Part shown: positions 26,528 to 34,608 of the stretch, piece by piece
Layout of the letters: the number at the start of each line of letters is the position of its first letter
How positions within the stretch are numbered: the stretch's first letter is position 1
NCBI RefSeq assembly: GCF_030816725.1
Contig: NZ_JAUSYG010000001.1
Span: 868,001 to 932,000 of the forward strand
Source of the DNA: Pseudarthrobacter defluvii
Lineage (GTDB): Bacteria; Actinomycetota; Actinomycetes; Actinomycetales; Micrococcaceae
Length of the DNA stretch: 64,000 nucleotides
Reading direction: 5' to 3'
Made by a program: the position numbers and the translations under genes
Notes under the pieces: model-generated
The model's input: only the letters and a program-made list of their open reading frames with translations
Databases searched by the model: none
What the model was told of the DNA's origin: nothing

Positions 26528-26845
26528 ATGGAGCTTTTCAGCGACAAGCCTGCCGTGGCCGCGGCAGCCCTGACCAGGCTCGTTGCCGCGGATGCCAAGG
26601 CCAAGGGACGGCCCGCCGGCCGCCTCCGGGCATACCTCAGCGACCTCGTGGTCCGTAACGGACCCAGCATCGTTGAGGAGGTGGCCATCGAGCTTGCCCG
26701 CCAGCATCTGGCCACCCTGGAGAAGCTGGCCAAAGCCACCGGCCGCCCGGCGGCCCGCTACCTTGACGACATCGAACTTGCCGCTGCCATGGACGAAAGC
26801 ATGGGACGCGACGCCAAGGACCTTGGTGGCACCAATAACACGTGA
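26528..26845 (+). CDS. hypothetical helical protein
   Basis: A 105-aa soluble, all-helical and Ala/Lys-rich protein (ALTRLVAADAKAKGRPAGRL, ATLEKLAKATGRPAARYLDD). No recognised family. AGGGGATC precedes ATG 26528. A frame extension to 26489 lacks signals. The proportion of charged residues and strong third-position GC support coding. Confidence 0.55.
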   Translation: MELFSDKPAVAAAALTRLVAADAKAKGRPAGRLRAYLSDLVVRNGPSIVEEVAIELARQHLATLEKLAKATGRPAARYLDDIELAAAMDESMGRDAKDLGGTNNT

Positions 26846-26935
26846 TTTTGACCTGAGGACTAGGAGAACGCCATTGTTGCCGAGGCGCTGCTCCTGCCCC
26901 GCCTGGGTGCGGACTGACGCCCAAGGCGGAGCCCG

Positions 26936-27841
26936 TCAGCGGCGCAGTGCGTCCCGCCGTCGTGACGCAAATGCGAACAGGGACGTAGTGGCTACCGTGG
27001 CCAGGTACCCCGCGATCACAATCAGCGAGATGCCGGCCCAGAAATAGTTGGTGGTGCTGGCCTCCTGCCAGGGGCTTGGCGCAATCCGGATCAGCGAGTA
27101 CACCGCAACCCCGGCTGAGGCCAAGCCAATCAGCACCGGCAGCGTGAGCCAGATCCGGGCCGAACCGATGTGTTCGCCGAACCCGTCCCACTCGTCCCAG
27201 GACCCGCGCCGGAGGATCAGCCAGCCGGCCGGAATCATGAACGCCCCCACCAGCAGGAACGCCGCCACCACGTCAGCGGGCCGGTGCCACTGGTTGATCA
27301 GCGTGGACACCCCCGATGCGATGGCGAAGGAGCCGCCGATGAAGCCCGCCATGGGGCGCCAGCGCGGGGACGCCATCAGGAAAACTGCCGCTGCCGCGGA
27401 CGCCGCCAGCGTGGTGTGGCCGGAGGGCAGCGAGTTCAGTTCCAGGGTCAGCACGCCCTTGTCCGGACGCGGCGGCAGCAGGTCCTTCAACACCTGGGTG
27501 GCCACGTTGGCGCCAACGCACGCAGCCACGGCGATCCCTGCCTCGGCCCAGTGCCGCCGGATGACCGTGACAAACAGGACCACGACGGCGGCCATCACCA
27601 GTGAGATGGTGGGCAGCAGGTCCAGGAAGCGGGTAGCCGCCTTTCCGGCAGGCCCATGGATTTCCACCGCCTCCACCAGCGCTGACTCGTCAATGAACTG
27701 GCCCGTGGTGGTCTGCACAAAGAAGTAATAGGTGGCAACCAGCCCGGCAATGCACGCCACGGTGGACAGCACGAACAGGAACGCCGAGCCCGGGGCAGGC
27801 CGGGCGGGCGTCCGGGTGGGCAGTTGCCGGGAAGAAGTCAT
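26936..27841 (-). CDS. PAP2-family membrane phosphatase
   Basis: About 301 aa with six membrane helices. PAP2 motifs: KDLLPPRPD (KxxxxxxRP type), SLPSGHTT (PSGH) and the third as LINQWHRPADV (H-x3-D). These enzymes dephosphorylate lipid phosphates such as undecaprenyl diphosphate or phosphatidic acid at the outer membrane face. The start may be ATG 27841 or GTG 27859. It lies 18-36 bases downstream of the MFS gene on the same strand, so it may share its transcript. Confidence 0.85.
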   Translation of the reverse strand: MTSSRQLPTRTPARPAPGSAFLFVLSTVACIAGLVATYYFFVQTTTGQFIDESALVEAVEIHGPAGKAATRFLDLLPTISLVMAAVVVLFVTVIRRHWAEAGIAVAACVGANVATQVLKDLLPPRPDKGVLTLELNSLPSGHTTLAASAAAAVFLMASPRWRPMAGFIGGSFAIASGVSTLINQWHRPADVVAAFLLVGAFMIPAGWLILRRGSWDEWDGFGEHIGSARIWLTLPVLIGLASAGVAVYSLIRIAPSPWQEASTTNYFWAGISLIVIAGYLATVATTSLFAFASRRRDALRR

Positions 27842-27877
27842 CGCGGTTAAGGGTGACACAAAAAGCTGGAAGACCGC

Positions 27878-29062
27878 TTAGGGGCCGGGTTTGACCGGGG
27901 CCAGGCGGGGGATGCTGGCCGCGGCCACCAGCAGCGCCAGTGCCCCCAGCCCGAACGGCAGGGCCGTGGCCGTGGCGATGCCGCCCACCAACAGGGGGCC
28001 GCCGGCGTCGCCCAGTTCGCGCCCCAGCTCGGCCGAGCCCATGGTCCGGCCCATCCGTTCCGGCGGCGTGGCGTCGGCCAGGTGCGCAAATCCCAGGGGA
28101 GTCACCGCACCGATGCCTGTGCCGATGCAGGCCGCGGCGACGAAAATGGTGACCACTCCCGGGGCCAACGCCACCGCAGCAATACCCGCGGCAATCAGCA
28201 GCAGGCCCGTCGTCGTGCCCTTGTTGTCGGTGACGGCGTTCCGGTCCCGCAACCTGCCGATCCACGGCTGGGTGAGCACCGAGCCCAGCGCCAGAACGCT
28301 CACCGCGGCGGTGCCGGCGAAAGCGTCCATGCCGTGCCGGGCTGCCAGGGCGGGGAGGAAGCCGACGGCGGCCCCCAGCGCGCCCGTCGCGGCGGCCAGC
28401 ACCAGCGTGGGGACCAGGAAGCGGCGCTCGCCCAGCTGGCGCGCCAGGTCCATGACCGTGTACCGCTTCCGGGGCAGCGGCTCCAGATTCGGTACGGATA
28501 AAAGCACCCACAGCGCGGTCACAGCCGCCACCGCGGAGAGCGTTCCAAACAGCAGCGGAAAGCCGCCGGCAAGGATCAGGCCTGCACCCAGCGGCGGGCC
28601 GATGATGTAGCCCAGGCTCTTCCAGGAGCCGTACCGGCCAAAGTAGGTGCCCGCCTTTCCGCCCCGGGCCATCCTTGCCACCATGGCGGACGACGCCGGC
28701 GAGAACGCGGACGCCGCGGCCCCCTGTCCCAGCCGGGCCAACGCAAGGACAAGCGGGTCCGCAGCTCCCAGGCCAATCAGCGACAGTGCTGCGAAGGCGA
28801 GCAGGCCGCCCACCACGACGGGTTTGGCGCCGATGCGGTCGCTGAGGGCGCCAAAGACCGGCTTCAGGAACACCTCCGCCACGTCGTAAAGGGCCAGGAG
28901 GATGCCAAGGTTCAGCAGGGTCAGGCCGATGTTGCCGCTCTGCGAACCGAGTCCGGCCGCGATGCTGTGGGCGCCGAAAGCGGTGACAAACCCTGCGGCA
29001 TAAAGAGGTACCGTCGCCGGCCGGGCGGCCTGTGCGGTGGCCAGGGGCTTGTCAGGACTCAT
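27878..29062 (-). CDS. MFS transporter
   Basis: A 394-aa, 12-helix major facilitator. Helix/loop signatures include FGALSDRIGAKPVVVGG (loop 2/3 motif A), LGQGAAASAFSPASSAMVAR and the C-terminal-half motif GRLRDRNAVTDNKG. Probably drug or metabolite efflux. It starts at ATG 29062, divergent from the ABC exporter operon, with a perfect palindrome between, so both sides may respond to the same regulator. Confidence 0.85.
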   Translation of the reverse strand: MSPDKPLATAQAARPATVPLYAAGFVTAFGAHSIAAGLGSQSGNIGLTLLNLGILLALYDVAEVFLKPVFGALSDRIGAKPVVVGGLLAFAALSLIGLGAADPLVLALARLGQGAAASAFSPASSAMVARMARGGKAGTYFGRYGSWKSLGYIIGPPLGAGLILAGGFPLLFGTLSAVAAVTALWVLLSVPNLEPLPRKRYTVMDLARQLGERRFLVPTLVLAAATGALGAAVGFLPALAARHGMDAFAGTAAVSVLALGSVLTQPWIGRLRDRNAVTDNKGTTTGLLLIAAGIAAVALAPGVVTIFVAAACIGTGIGAVTPLGFAHLADATPPERMGRTMGSAELGRELGDAGGPLLVGGIATATALPFGLGALALLVAAASIPRLAPVKPGP

Positions 29063-29080
29063 AAGTGGGACTTTAGTGCC

Positions 29081-29109
29081 TTCACAATCTTGTGAAAACT
29101 TCAAAGACT
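29081..29109. promoter_or_regulatory. palindromic operator overlapping the ABC-exporter promoter
   Basis: TTCACAA-TC-TTGTGAA (29081-29096) is a perfect 16-bp palindrome between the divergent MFS and ABC genes. For the ABC operon it supplies -35 TTCACA (29081-29086); 17 bases later is AAGACT (29104-29109), six bases before ATG 29116. The best candidate to bind it is the GbsR/MarR-like protein encoded at the end of that operon. Confidence 0.6.
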
Positions 29110-29115
29110 TGGACC

Positions 29116-30105
29116 ATGAACACCGTTGTCCAGACAACGAACCTGCACAAGCACTTCGGCCGCGTCAGGGCCCTGGACGGCCTCGACCTAGAAGTGCAGC
29201 GCGGTGAGATCCACGGTTTCCTGGGCCCCAACGGCGCCGGCAAATCCACCACCCTGCGCATCCTTTTGGGCCTGGCCAGGGCAACCTCCGGCTCCGCCAC
29301 CGTCCTGGGCGTCGACCCCTGGGCCCAGGCCGCCGAACTGCACCGGCACCTGGCCTACGTTCCCGGTGATGTCCGGCTCTGGCCCAACCTGTCCGGCGGC
29401 GAAACCATCGACCTGCTGTCCAGGCTCCGGGGCGGCGCCGCGGACGAAGCAGCCTACCGGCGCCGGAAGGACCGCCTGTGCCAGGTGTTCGACTTCGATC
29501 CAACCAAGAAGGGGCGTGCCTACTCCAAGGGCAACCGGCAGAAGGTCGCCCTGATCGCGGCCCTCGCCACCGAGGCCGGGCTCTACCTGCTGGACGAGCC
29601 CACCAGCGGCCTTGACCCGCTCATGGAGGAGGTCTTCCGCCGCGAGCTGCTGGCCGCCGTCGAGCGCGGGGCAACGGTGCTGCTGTCCAGCCATATCCTC
29701 TCCGAGGTGGAAGCGCTGTGCCACCGGGTGAGCATCATCCGCGCGGGCAGGATTGTCGACGGCGGCACCCTGGACTCCCTGCGGCACCTCACCAGGTCTG
29801 AGGTTTCCTTCGCCGTGGACGGTCTGGATCCTGAAGCCCTGGCCCGCCTTGGCGCGGTGCATGGCCTGACGGTCGACGCCGGACGGGTCCGGTTCAGCGC
29901 CGACTCGGACCGGATCGCGGAGGTGCTTCCCGCGCTGGGCGCCTTGGGCGTGCAGGGCCTGACGATTGTCCCGCCGTCACTGGAGGAACTGTTCCTGCGG
30001 CACTACGGGGACAGGGCTGCGGCGCCCTCGCCGGGAACTGACGATCCGGCGGGGGCAGGCCACGGTACGCGGCGGCATCTGCTGGGCGCGAGGGGCCGGA
30101 GCTGA
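29116..30105 (+). CDS. ABC exporter ATP-binding protein
   Basis: A 329-aa ABC ATPase: Walker [10 protein letters not shown], signature [15 protein letters not shown] (a variant of LSGGQ, as in the drug-exporter group), Walker [13 protein letters not shown] and H-loop SSHIL. The C-terminal ~90 residues are an extra domain common in CcmA/tetronasin-type exporters. It is the first gene of a four-gene run with permease, regulator and corA. Probably leaderless (see operator entry). Confidence 0.9.
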   Translation: MNTVVQTTNLHKHFGRVRALDGLDLEVQRGEIHGFLGPNGAGKSTTLRILLGLARATSGSATVLGVDPWAQAAELHRHLAYVPGDVRLWPNLSGGETIDLLSRLRGGAADEAAYRRRKDRLCQVFDFDPTKKGRAYSKGNRQKVALIAALATEAGLYLLDEPTSGLDPLMEEVFRRELLAAVERGATVLLSSHILSEVEALCHRVSIIRAGRIVDGGTLDSLRHLTRSEVSFAVDGLDPEALARLGAVHGLTVDAGRVRFSADSDRIAEVLPALGALGVQGLTIVPPSLEELFLRHYGDRAAAPSPGTDDPAGAGHGTRRHLLGARGRS

Positions 30106-30106
30106 C

Positions 30107-31729
30107 ATGGACGTCCTCCTGGTCCTCTGGCGCCAGCGGCTGCGCCGGGACCGCTGGCAGCTCCTCAGCTGGGTGGTGGCCATCGGGGCCTTTGCCCTGT
30201 TCGCGGCGGCCGCCGTCACCCAGACCTACGGCAATGTGGCCAGCCGGACCGAAATCCTGCAGGTGGCCATCGCCACACCTGCCATCCTGATGCTGCGCGG
30301 TCTTCCCCGCGGCGCAGACCAGGGGGCCTTCACGTTCTTCCTGATCTACGCCTTCCTTGCCTTGTTGGCCGGGCTGATGAGCACGTTCCTTGCCGTGCGG
30401 CACACCCGTGCCGATGAGGAAACCGGCGCGGCAGAACTGGTGGCCGCCACCCCCGCCGGGCGCCTGCTGCCCACCGCCGCCACAGTGCTGCACGGCATCA
30501 CGGCGAACATCCTCGTGGCGCTCGCGGTCTTCGGCGGGTTCGCCTCCCAGGGCCTGGACCCGCAAGGCTCCCTCACCGCAGGAGCCGCCACGGGCGTCGT
30601 CGGGCTGGCCTTCCTCGGCGTGGCGCTGCTGGTGGCCCAGCTCATGGGAACGTCACGCGGCGCGAATGGCGTCTCGGCGGCGCTGGTGGTGCTCGCGTAC
30701 GTCCTGCGCGGGATCGGGGACGCCACCGGGGCGCCGGGCGCCGGTGGGACCACCATGACCGAAGGTGCGGCAAGCTGGTTCTCGCCGATTGGCTGGGGCC
30801 AGCAAACATTCGCCTTTTCGGGGAACCGTGCCTGGCCGCTGCTCCTGCCGGTGGGGCTGGGCGTTGTTTGCCTTGCGGCAGCCTGGCTGATCCTCGGCAC
30901 GCGGGACAGCGGGTCCAGCGTCTGGGGAGCGCGGCCGGGACGCACCGCCGCCCGGCCGGGGCTTCGAAGCCCGGTTGCGCTGGCACTGCGGCTGCAGTCC
31001 GGGTCGATCGCTGGTTGGGGGCTCAGCGGGCTGGCCCTGGGCCTGCTGGCGGGTTCGCTCGGAAAGGCGATTGCCGCCGTCGACACCCCCGACACCAACA
31101 TCACTGCCATGCTGCGGGCAATGCTGCAGTCCCAGGGGACCTCGCTGACGCAGCTGATGGTGTCGGTGCTCTTCTCCATGGCCGGGGTCCTGGCAGCGGC
31201 GTGCGCACTGCAGGCCGTGATCAGGCTTCGGCAGGAGGAAGCAGCCGGGACCGCCGAACTCCTGCTGTCCGCCCCGGTGGGACGGGTCCGATGGCTGGCC
31301 GGATACCTGGTGCTGGGCGCGGCGGCCGTGGTGCTGGTAGTGGGCCTAGCGGGGCTGGGGACATGGGCGACGCTCACCGGCTCCGGAGATACCTCCATGC
31401 CCGTTGATGTCCTGTGGCAAACGGCTCTGGCCCAGCTGCCGGCGGCCCTGATCTACCTTTCCGTGCCGGCGCTGGTGTTCGTCCTGATTCCCGCAGCGAC
31501 CATTGCCGCCAGCTGGGCACTGCTGGCCCTCGGCGTACTGCTGGGCATCTTTGGCGCCATGCTGGGGATCGACCAAAGCCTGCGGGATCTGTCACCGTTC
31601 GCGCACACCCCGGTGCCGCACGGGGATGCCACGGACTGGAGCGGCGCGTGGTGGATGCTGGTGATCGCGATTCTCGCCGCCGTGCTGGCGGTTGCAGCGA
31701 TGCGGCGGCGGGAGGTGGGCGCGGCATGA
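30107..31729 (+). CDS. ABC exporter permease (tetronasin-transporter-like)
   Basis: A 540-aa membrane protein with about 12 helices in two similar halves, each starting with a short amphipathic segment (RWQLLSWVVAIGAFALF; GSIAGWGLSGLALGLLAG) and containing RHTRADEETGAAELV / RLRQEEAAGTAELLL repeats. Two-domain permeases of this kind export polyketide antibiotics such as tetronasin. One base separates it from the ATPase stop; GGAG lies upstream. The ATPase plus this single fused permease would form the full exporter. Confidence 0.85.
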   Translation: MDVLLVLWRQRLRRDRWQLLSWVVAIGAFALFAAAAVTQTYGNVASRTEILQVAIATPAILMLRGLPRGADQGAFTFFLIYAFLALLAGLMSTFLAVRHTRADEETGAAELVAATPAGRLLPTAATVLHGITANILVALAVFGGFASQGLDPQGSLTAGAATGVVGLAFLGVALLVAQLMGTSRGANGVSAALVVLAYVLRGIGDATGAPGAGGTTMTEGAASWFSPIGWGQQTFAFSGNRAWPLLLPVGLGVVCLAAAWLILGTRDSGSSVWGARPGRTAARPGLRSPVALALRLQSGSIAGWGLSGLALGLLAGSLGKAIAAVDTPDTNITAMLRAMLQSQGTSLTQLMVSVLFSMAGVLAAACALQAVIRLRQEEAAGTAELLLSAPVGRVRWLAGYLVLGAAAVVLVVGLAGLGTWATLTGSGDTSMPVDVLWQTALAQLPAALIYLSVPALVFVLIPAATIAASWALLALGVLLGIFGAMLGIDQSLRDLSPFAHTPVPHGDATDWSGAWWMLVIAILAAVLAVAAMRRREVGAA

Positions 31730-32229
31730 GCACGGACACCGGCGTTGCCGGCGTGGAGGCGTCCGGTCTGACGGCCGATGCCGCCGAAAGGACTGCGGCC
31801 GCCTTCGCTGCGGCAGGGTTCCCCAAGATGCCGGCCCGGACGTTGCTGGCGCTGGTGTCCTCGGAGCAGGGCAGCCTCACGGCCGCTGAACTCTCGGAGC
31901 GGTTGGGGGCCAGCGCCGCGGCAGTGTCGGGCGCCGTGCGCTACCTGCAGACCGTGGGTTTCGTGCACCGGGTCTCGCAGCCCGGGAGCCGCCGTGACCT
32001 CTACGCCCTGCATGAGGATGAGTGGTACGTGGCGGCAATGCGGAACAGCCCCGTCTACGAAAAACTCGCGGCCCTGACCGATGCCACGGCTGAAACCCTT
32101 CCGGAAGGATCGGCGGCCCGGGCGCGGGTGGCGGAGATGGCCAGGTTCTACCGGTTCCTCAATTTACGGATGCCGGCCCTGCTGGACGACTGGGAGCGTG
32201 AGCGGGGAGCCAAGAATGACGATCATTGA
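31726..32229 (+). CDS. GbsR/MarR-like transcriptional regulator
   Basis: A 167-aa winged-helix regulator (TAAELSERLGASAAAVSGAV; wing VHRVSQPGSRRDLYALHEDE), with a C-terminal helical part (ARVAEMARFYRFLNLRMPAL). Proteins of this type accompany ABC exporters. Its ATG overlaps the permease stop as ATGA, so it is part of the operon and probably feeds back on the palindrome at 29081. Confidence 0.85.
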   Translation: MSTDTGVAGVEASGLTADAAERTAAAFAAAGFPKMPARTLLALVSSEQGSLTAAELSERLGASAAAVSGAVRYLQTVGFVHRVSQPGSRRDLYALHEDEWYVAAMRNSPVYEKLAALTDATAETLPEGSAARARVAEMARFYRFLNLRMPALLDDWERERGAKNDDH

Positions 32230-33232
32230 CAACGCCGTGTACGTCAACGGGCTCCGCACCCAGGATCCGGAGGACCTGGACGAAACCTACTTCCTGCTCC
32301 GGCAGCGCGAGGGGATGGCGTGGATCGGCCTGTACCGGCCGGACCCAGAGGAACTGCAGTCCGTGGGCGAGGAATTCGACCTCAACGCCCTCGCCATCGA
32401 AGACGCGCTCGCCGGACACCAGCGGGCCAAGCTGGAGCATTACGGCGGCTGCCTGTTCCTGGTGCTCCGGCCCGCCAGGTACCGTGACGAAGTGGAGAAG
32501 GTCGACTTCGGCGAGATCCATGTCTTCGTCGGCGACGAGTACGTGGTCACCGTGCGGCACGCTGAATCCCCCGATCTGGCCAAAGTTCGCCGACGCATGG
32601 AGTCCATGCCCGAGTTCCTGGCCCTGGGCCCGGACGCCGTGCTGTACGGCATCCTGGACCAGGTGGTGGACGAGTACGAGCCCGTCGCCGCCGGCCTGGA
32701 GAACGACATCGACGAAATCGAGGACGACCTCTTCGGCGCGGACCCCGAGGTCTCGCGAAGGATCTACGAACTTTCCCGGCAGGTCATCACGTTCCAGCGG
32801 GCCACCAGCCCCTTGTCGGGAATCCTGCGGCAGCTGATGGCCGGATCGCCGGAGCGGCCGCCGGGGGAAGTCCTGCAGGACCACCTGCGTGACGTCCTGG
32901 ACCACGTGCTGCGGCTCAACGAGCGCGTGGCTTCCTTCCGCGCCCTGCTCCAGAATGCGCTCGCCGTCAACGCCGCACTGGTGGCGCAGCGGCAAAACGA
33001 TGAAATGCAGCGCATGACCGAGTCGAGCCTGGAGCAGAACGAGCAGGTCAAGCGCATTTCCTCCTGGGCCGCCATCCTGTTCGCTCCCACCCTGGTGGCG
33101 TCCATCTACGGCATGAACTTCGCGAATATGCCGGAGCTGGCGTGGATCTACGGTTACCCATACGCCCTGGGCCTGATGGCGGCCATGGGCCTGGTCCTCT
33201 ACCTGGCGTTCAAGCACAACAAATGGATCTGA
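32216..33232 (+). CDS. corA: CorA-type Mg2+/Co2+ channel
   Basis: A 338-aa protein: large cytoplasmic alpha/beta domain, long helices (LRLNERVASFRALLQNALAV) and two C-terminal membrane helices with the ion-selectivity motif YGMNF between them, then an exit sequence ending KHNKWI. Forms pentamers that admit Mg2+, Co2+ or Ni2+. It starts at ATG 32216, 14 bases inside the regulator gene, so it is translationally linked to the exporter operon although the function is unrelated. Confidence 0.92.
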   Translation: MTIIDNAVYVNGLRTQDPEDLDETYFLLRQREGMAWIGLYRPDPEELQSVGEEFDLNALAIEDALAGHQRAKLEHYGGCLFLVLRPARYRDEVEKVDFGEIHVFVGDEYVVTVRHAESPDLAKVRRRMESMPEFLALGPDAVLYGILDQVVDEYEPVAAGLENDIDEIEDDLFGADPEVSRRIYELSRQVITFQRATSPLSGILRQLMAGSPERPPGEVLQDHLRDVLDHVLRLNERVASFRALLQNALAVNAALVAQRQNDEMQRMTESSLEQNEQVKRISSWAAILFAPTLVASIYGMNFANMPELAWIYGYPYALGLMAAMGLVLYLAFKHNKWI

Positions 33233-33353
33233 ACCGGGGGAGCGGATCAATGAGGCTGTTGTCGACTACCTGGAATCGGGGCTGAAAGCCGGCATGGTCC
33301 TGCCCGACCCCGCCGACCCGTCGCTGGAGACCATCCGGGTGGTGCGCGAATAA
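33231..33353 (+). pseudogene. possible gene remnant (C-terminal tail of an unknown protein)
   Basis: Directly after corA a frame reads EPGERINEAVVDYLESGLKA and continues to a TAA at 33351, ending LETIRVVRE. The composition is protein-like (amphipathic helix, acidic tail), but no start codon exists upstream in this frame before it enters corA, apart from a late ATG. It may be the tail of a gene lost by deletion. No family recognised. Confidence 0.3.
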
Positions 33354-33387
33354 CTGGGTGCTTGTGCCCAGGCGTACAGTAATCGGC

Positions 33388-34407
33388 ATGCCTAACCCCG
33401 GCCTGCCGCTTGCCTCCGATTTGCCCATCCCGCCCCTGGAGGAGCTGCTGGCAACCGCCCACGTGGTGAGCCTGCCCATGCGGGTGAAGTTCCGCGGGAT
33501 CAGGCAGCGCGAATCCCTGCTGCTGCGTGGTCCTGCGGCCTGGGGTGAGTTCTGCCCATTCCCTGAGTACGGCGACGCGGAGGCCTCGCGCTGGCTGGCG
33601 GCCGCCATTGAAGCGGGGTGGCTCGGGTTTCCGGTGCCGTTGCGGCAGGTGATTCCGGTCAACGCCACCGTGCCCGCAGTTTCCGCGGAGCGGGTGCCGG
33701 ACGTGCTGGCCCGGTTCGGCCGGGTGGATGCGGTGAAGGTCAAGGTGGCCGAGCAGGGGCAGTCATTGGACGACGACGTTGCCCGGCTTCACGCCGTCCG
33801 CGACGTCCTGCCGGACGCCGCCATCCGCGTGGATGCCAACGGCGGGTGGGACGTGCCGGGAGCGGTGGAGGCCCTGACCCGGCTGGCGCCGGTGGGGCTG
33901 GAGTACGCGGAGCAGCCGGTGCCGTCCATCGAGGGCCTGGCTGATGTCCGGTCCCGGCTGCGGGATGCCGGGACCCCGGTGCTCATTGCGGCCGACGAGA
34001 GCGTCCGCAAGGAAACCGACCCCCTCCGTGTGGCCAGGGCCGGCGCGGCGGACCTGATCGTGGTCAAGGTGGCGCCGCTCGGGGGAGTGCGGCGCGCCCT
34101 GGACGTCGTGGCACAGGCCGGACTTCCCGCCGTCGTCAGTTCAGCGCTGGACACGTCTGTGGGCATCCGCGCGGGGCTGGCGCTTGCCGCAGCCCTTCCC
34201 GAGCTGCCGTACGCCTGCGGCCTGGGGACGGTGTCCCTTTTTGAGTCGGACGTCACCATGGACCCCCTGGTGGCCGACGACGGCGCCATCCGCCTCCGCG
34301 ACGTTGCCGCCGACGCGGGGCTGCTTGAGCGGTTTGCGGCTCCCGCCGAACGCCGGGAGTGGTGGCTGGACCGGCTCCGCCGCGTCCATGCCCTCCTCGC
34401 CCCATGA
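33388..34407 (+). CDS. menC: o-succinylbenzoate synthase
   Basis: A 339-aa enolase-superfamily enzyme. Active-site signatures: VDAVKVKVAE (KxK, catalytic lysine), RVDANGGWD and LEYAEQP (metal ligands), IAADESV, and IVVKVAPLGG (second lysine). Dehydrates SHCHC to o-succinylbenzoate in menaquinone synthesis. TACAGT lies seven bases before ATG 33388 with no ribosome-binding site, so the mRNA may be leaderless. Three tandem repeats begin at its stop codon. Confidence 0.9.
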   Translation: MPNPGLPLASDLPIPPLEELLATAHVVSLPMRVKFRGIRQRESLLLRGPAAWGEFCPFPEYGDAEASRWLAAAIEAGWLGFPVPLRQVIPVNATVPAVSAERVPDVLARFGRVDAVKVKVAEQGQSLDDDVARLHAVRDVLPDAAIRVDANGGWDVPGAVEALTRLAPVGLEYAEQPVPSIEGLADVRSRLRDAGTPVLIAADESVRKETDPLRVARAGAADLIVVKVAPLGGVRRALDVVAQAGLPAVVSSALDTSVGIRAGLALAAALPELPYACGLGTVSLFESDVTMDPLVADDGAIRLRDVAADAGLLERFAAPAERREWWLDRLRRVHALLAP

Positions 34408-34501
34408 CACGCCCGCTCAGGTTTGGCGGGTTTTCCTGACATGCGCGCTCACGTCCGGCGGGTTTTCCTGACACGCGCGCTCAGGTTTTGGCAACGTTCC
34501 T
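34406..34501. repeat. three tandem 32-bp repeats
   Basis: Units at 34406-34437, 34438-34469 and 34470-34501. Each starts GACA(C/T)GC(C/G)CGCTCA, has a middle GGCGGGTTTTCCT in units 1 and 2 and GGCAACGTTCCT in unit 3. The first unit overlaps the last two bases of the menC stop. Units 1 and 2 each carry a TTTT run, so they may also end menC transcription. Confidence 0.85.
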
Positions 34502-34504
34502 GCA

Positions 34505-34537
34505 GGTCACGGGCGGTTCACCTTAACTTCATCCAAT
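34505..34537 (+). promoter_or_regulatory. PHO-box-like direct repeats upstream of phoX
   Basis: Three consecutive 11-base units: GGTCACGGGCG, GTTCACCTTAA (34516-34526) and CTTCATCCAAT. The middle one matches the GTTCACC core of actinobacterial PhoP boxes, and the third is a degenerate copy in register. They lie 72-104 bases before the PhoX start, which fits phosphate-starvation control. Confidence 0.55.
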
Positions 34538-34608
34538 TGATGGCTTCCGGTAGGAACCGGCTGGAAGGGTGGGCGGGCATCCCCAGTGAGATTCCTTGGA
34601 AGGTTCCC

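Noticed and set aside
34406..34501. Tandem 32-bp repeats as a CRISPR array
   Set aside because: The units are contiguous without spacers and there are no cas genes.
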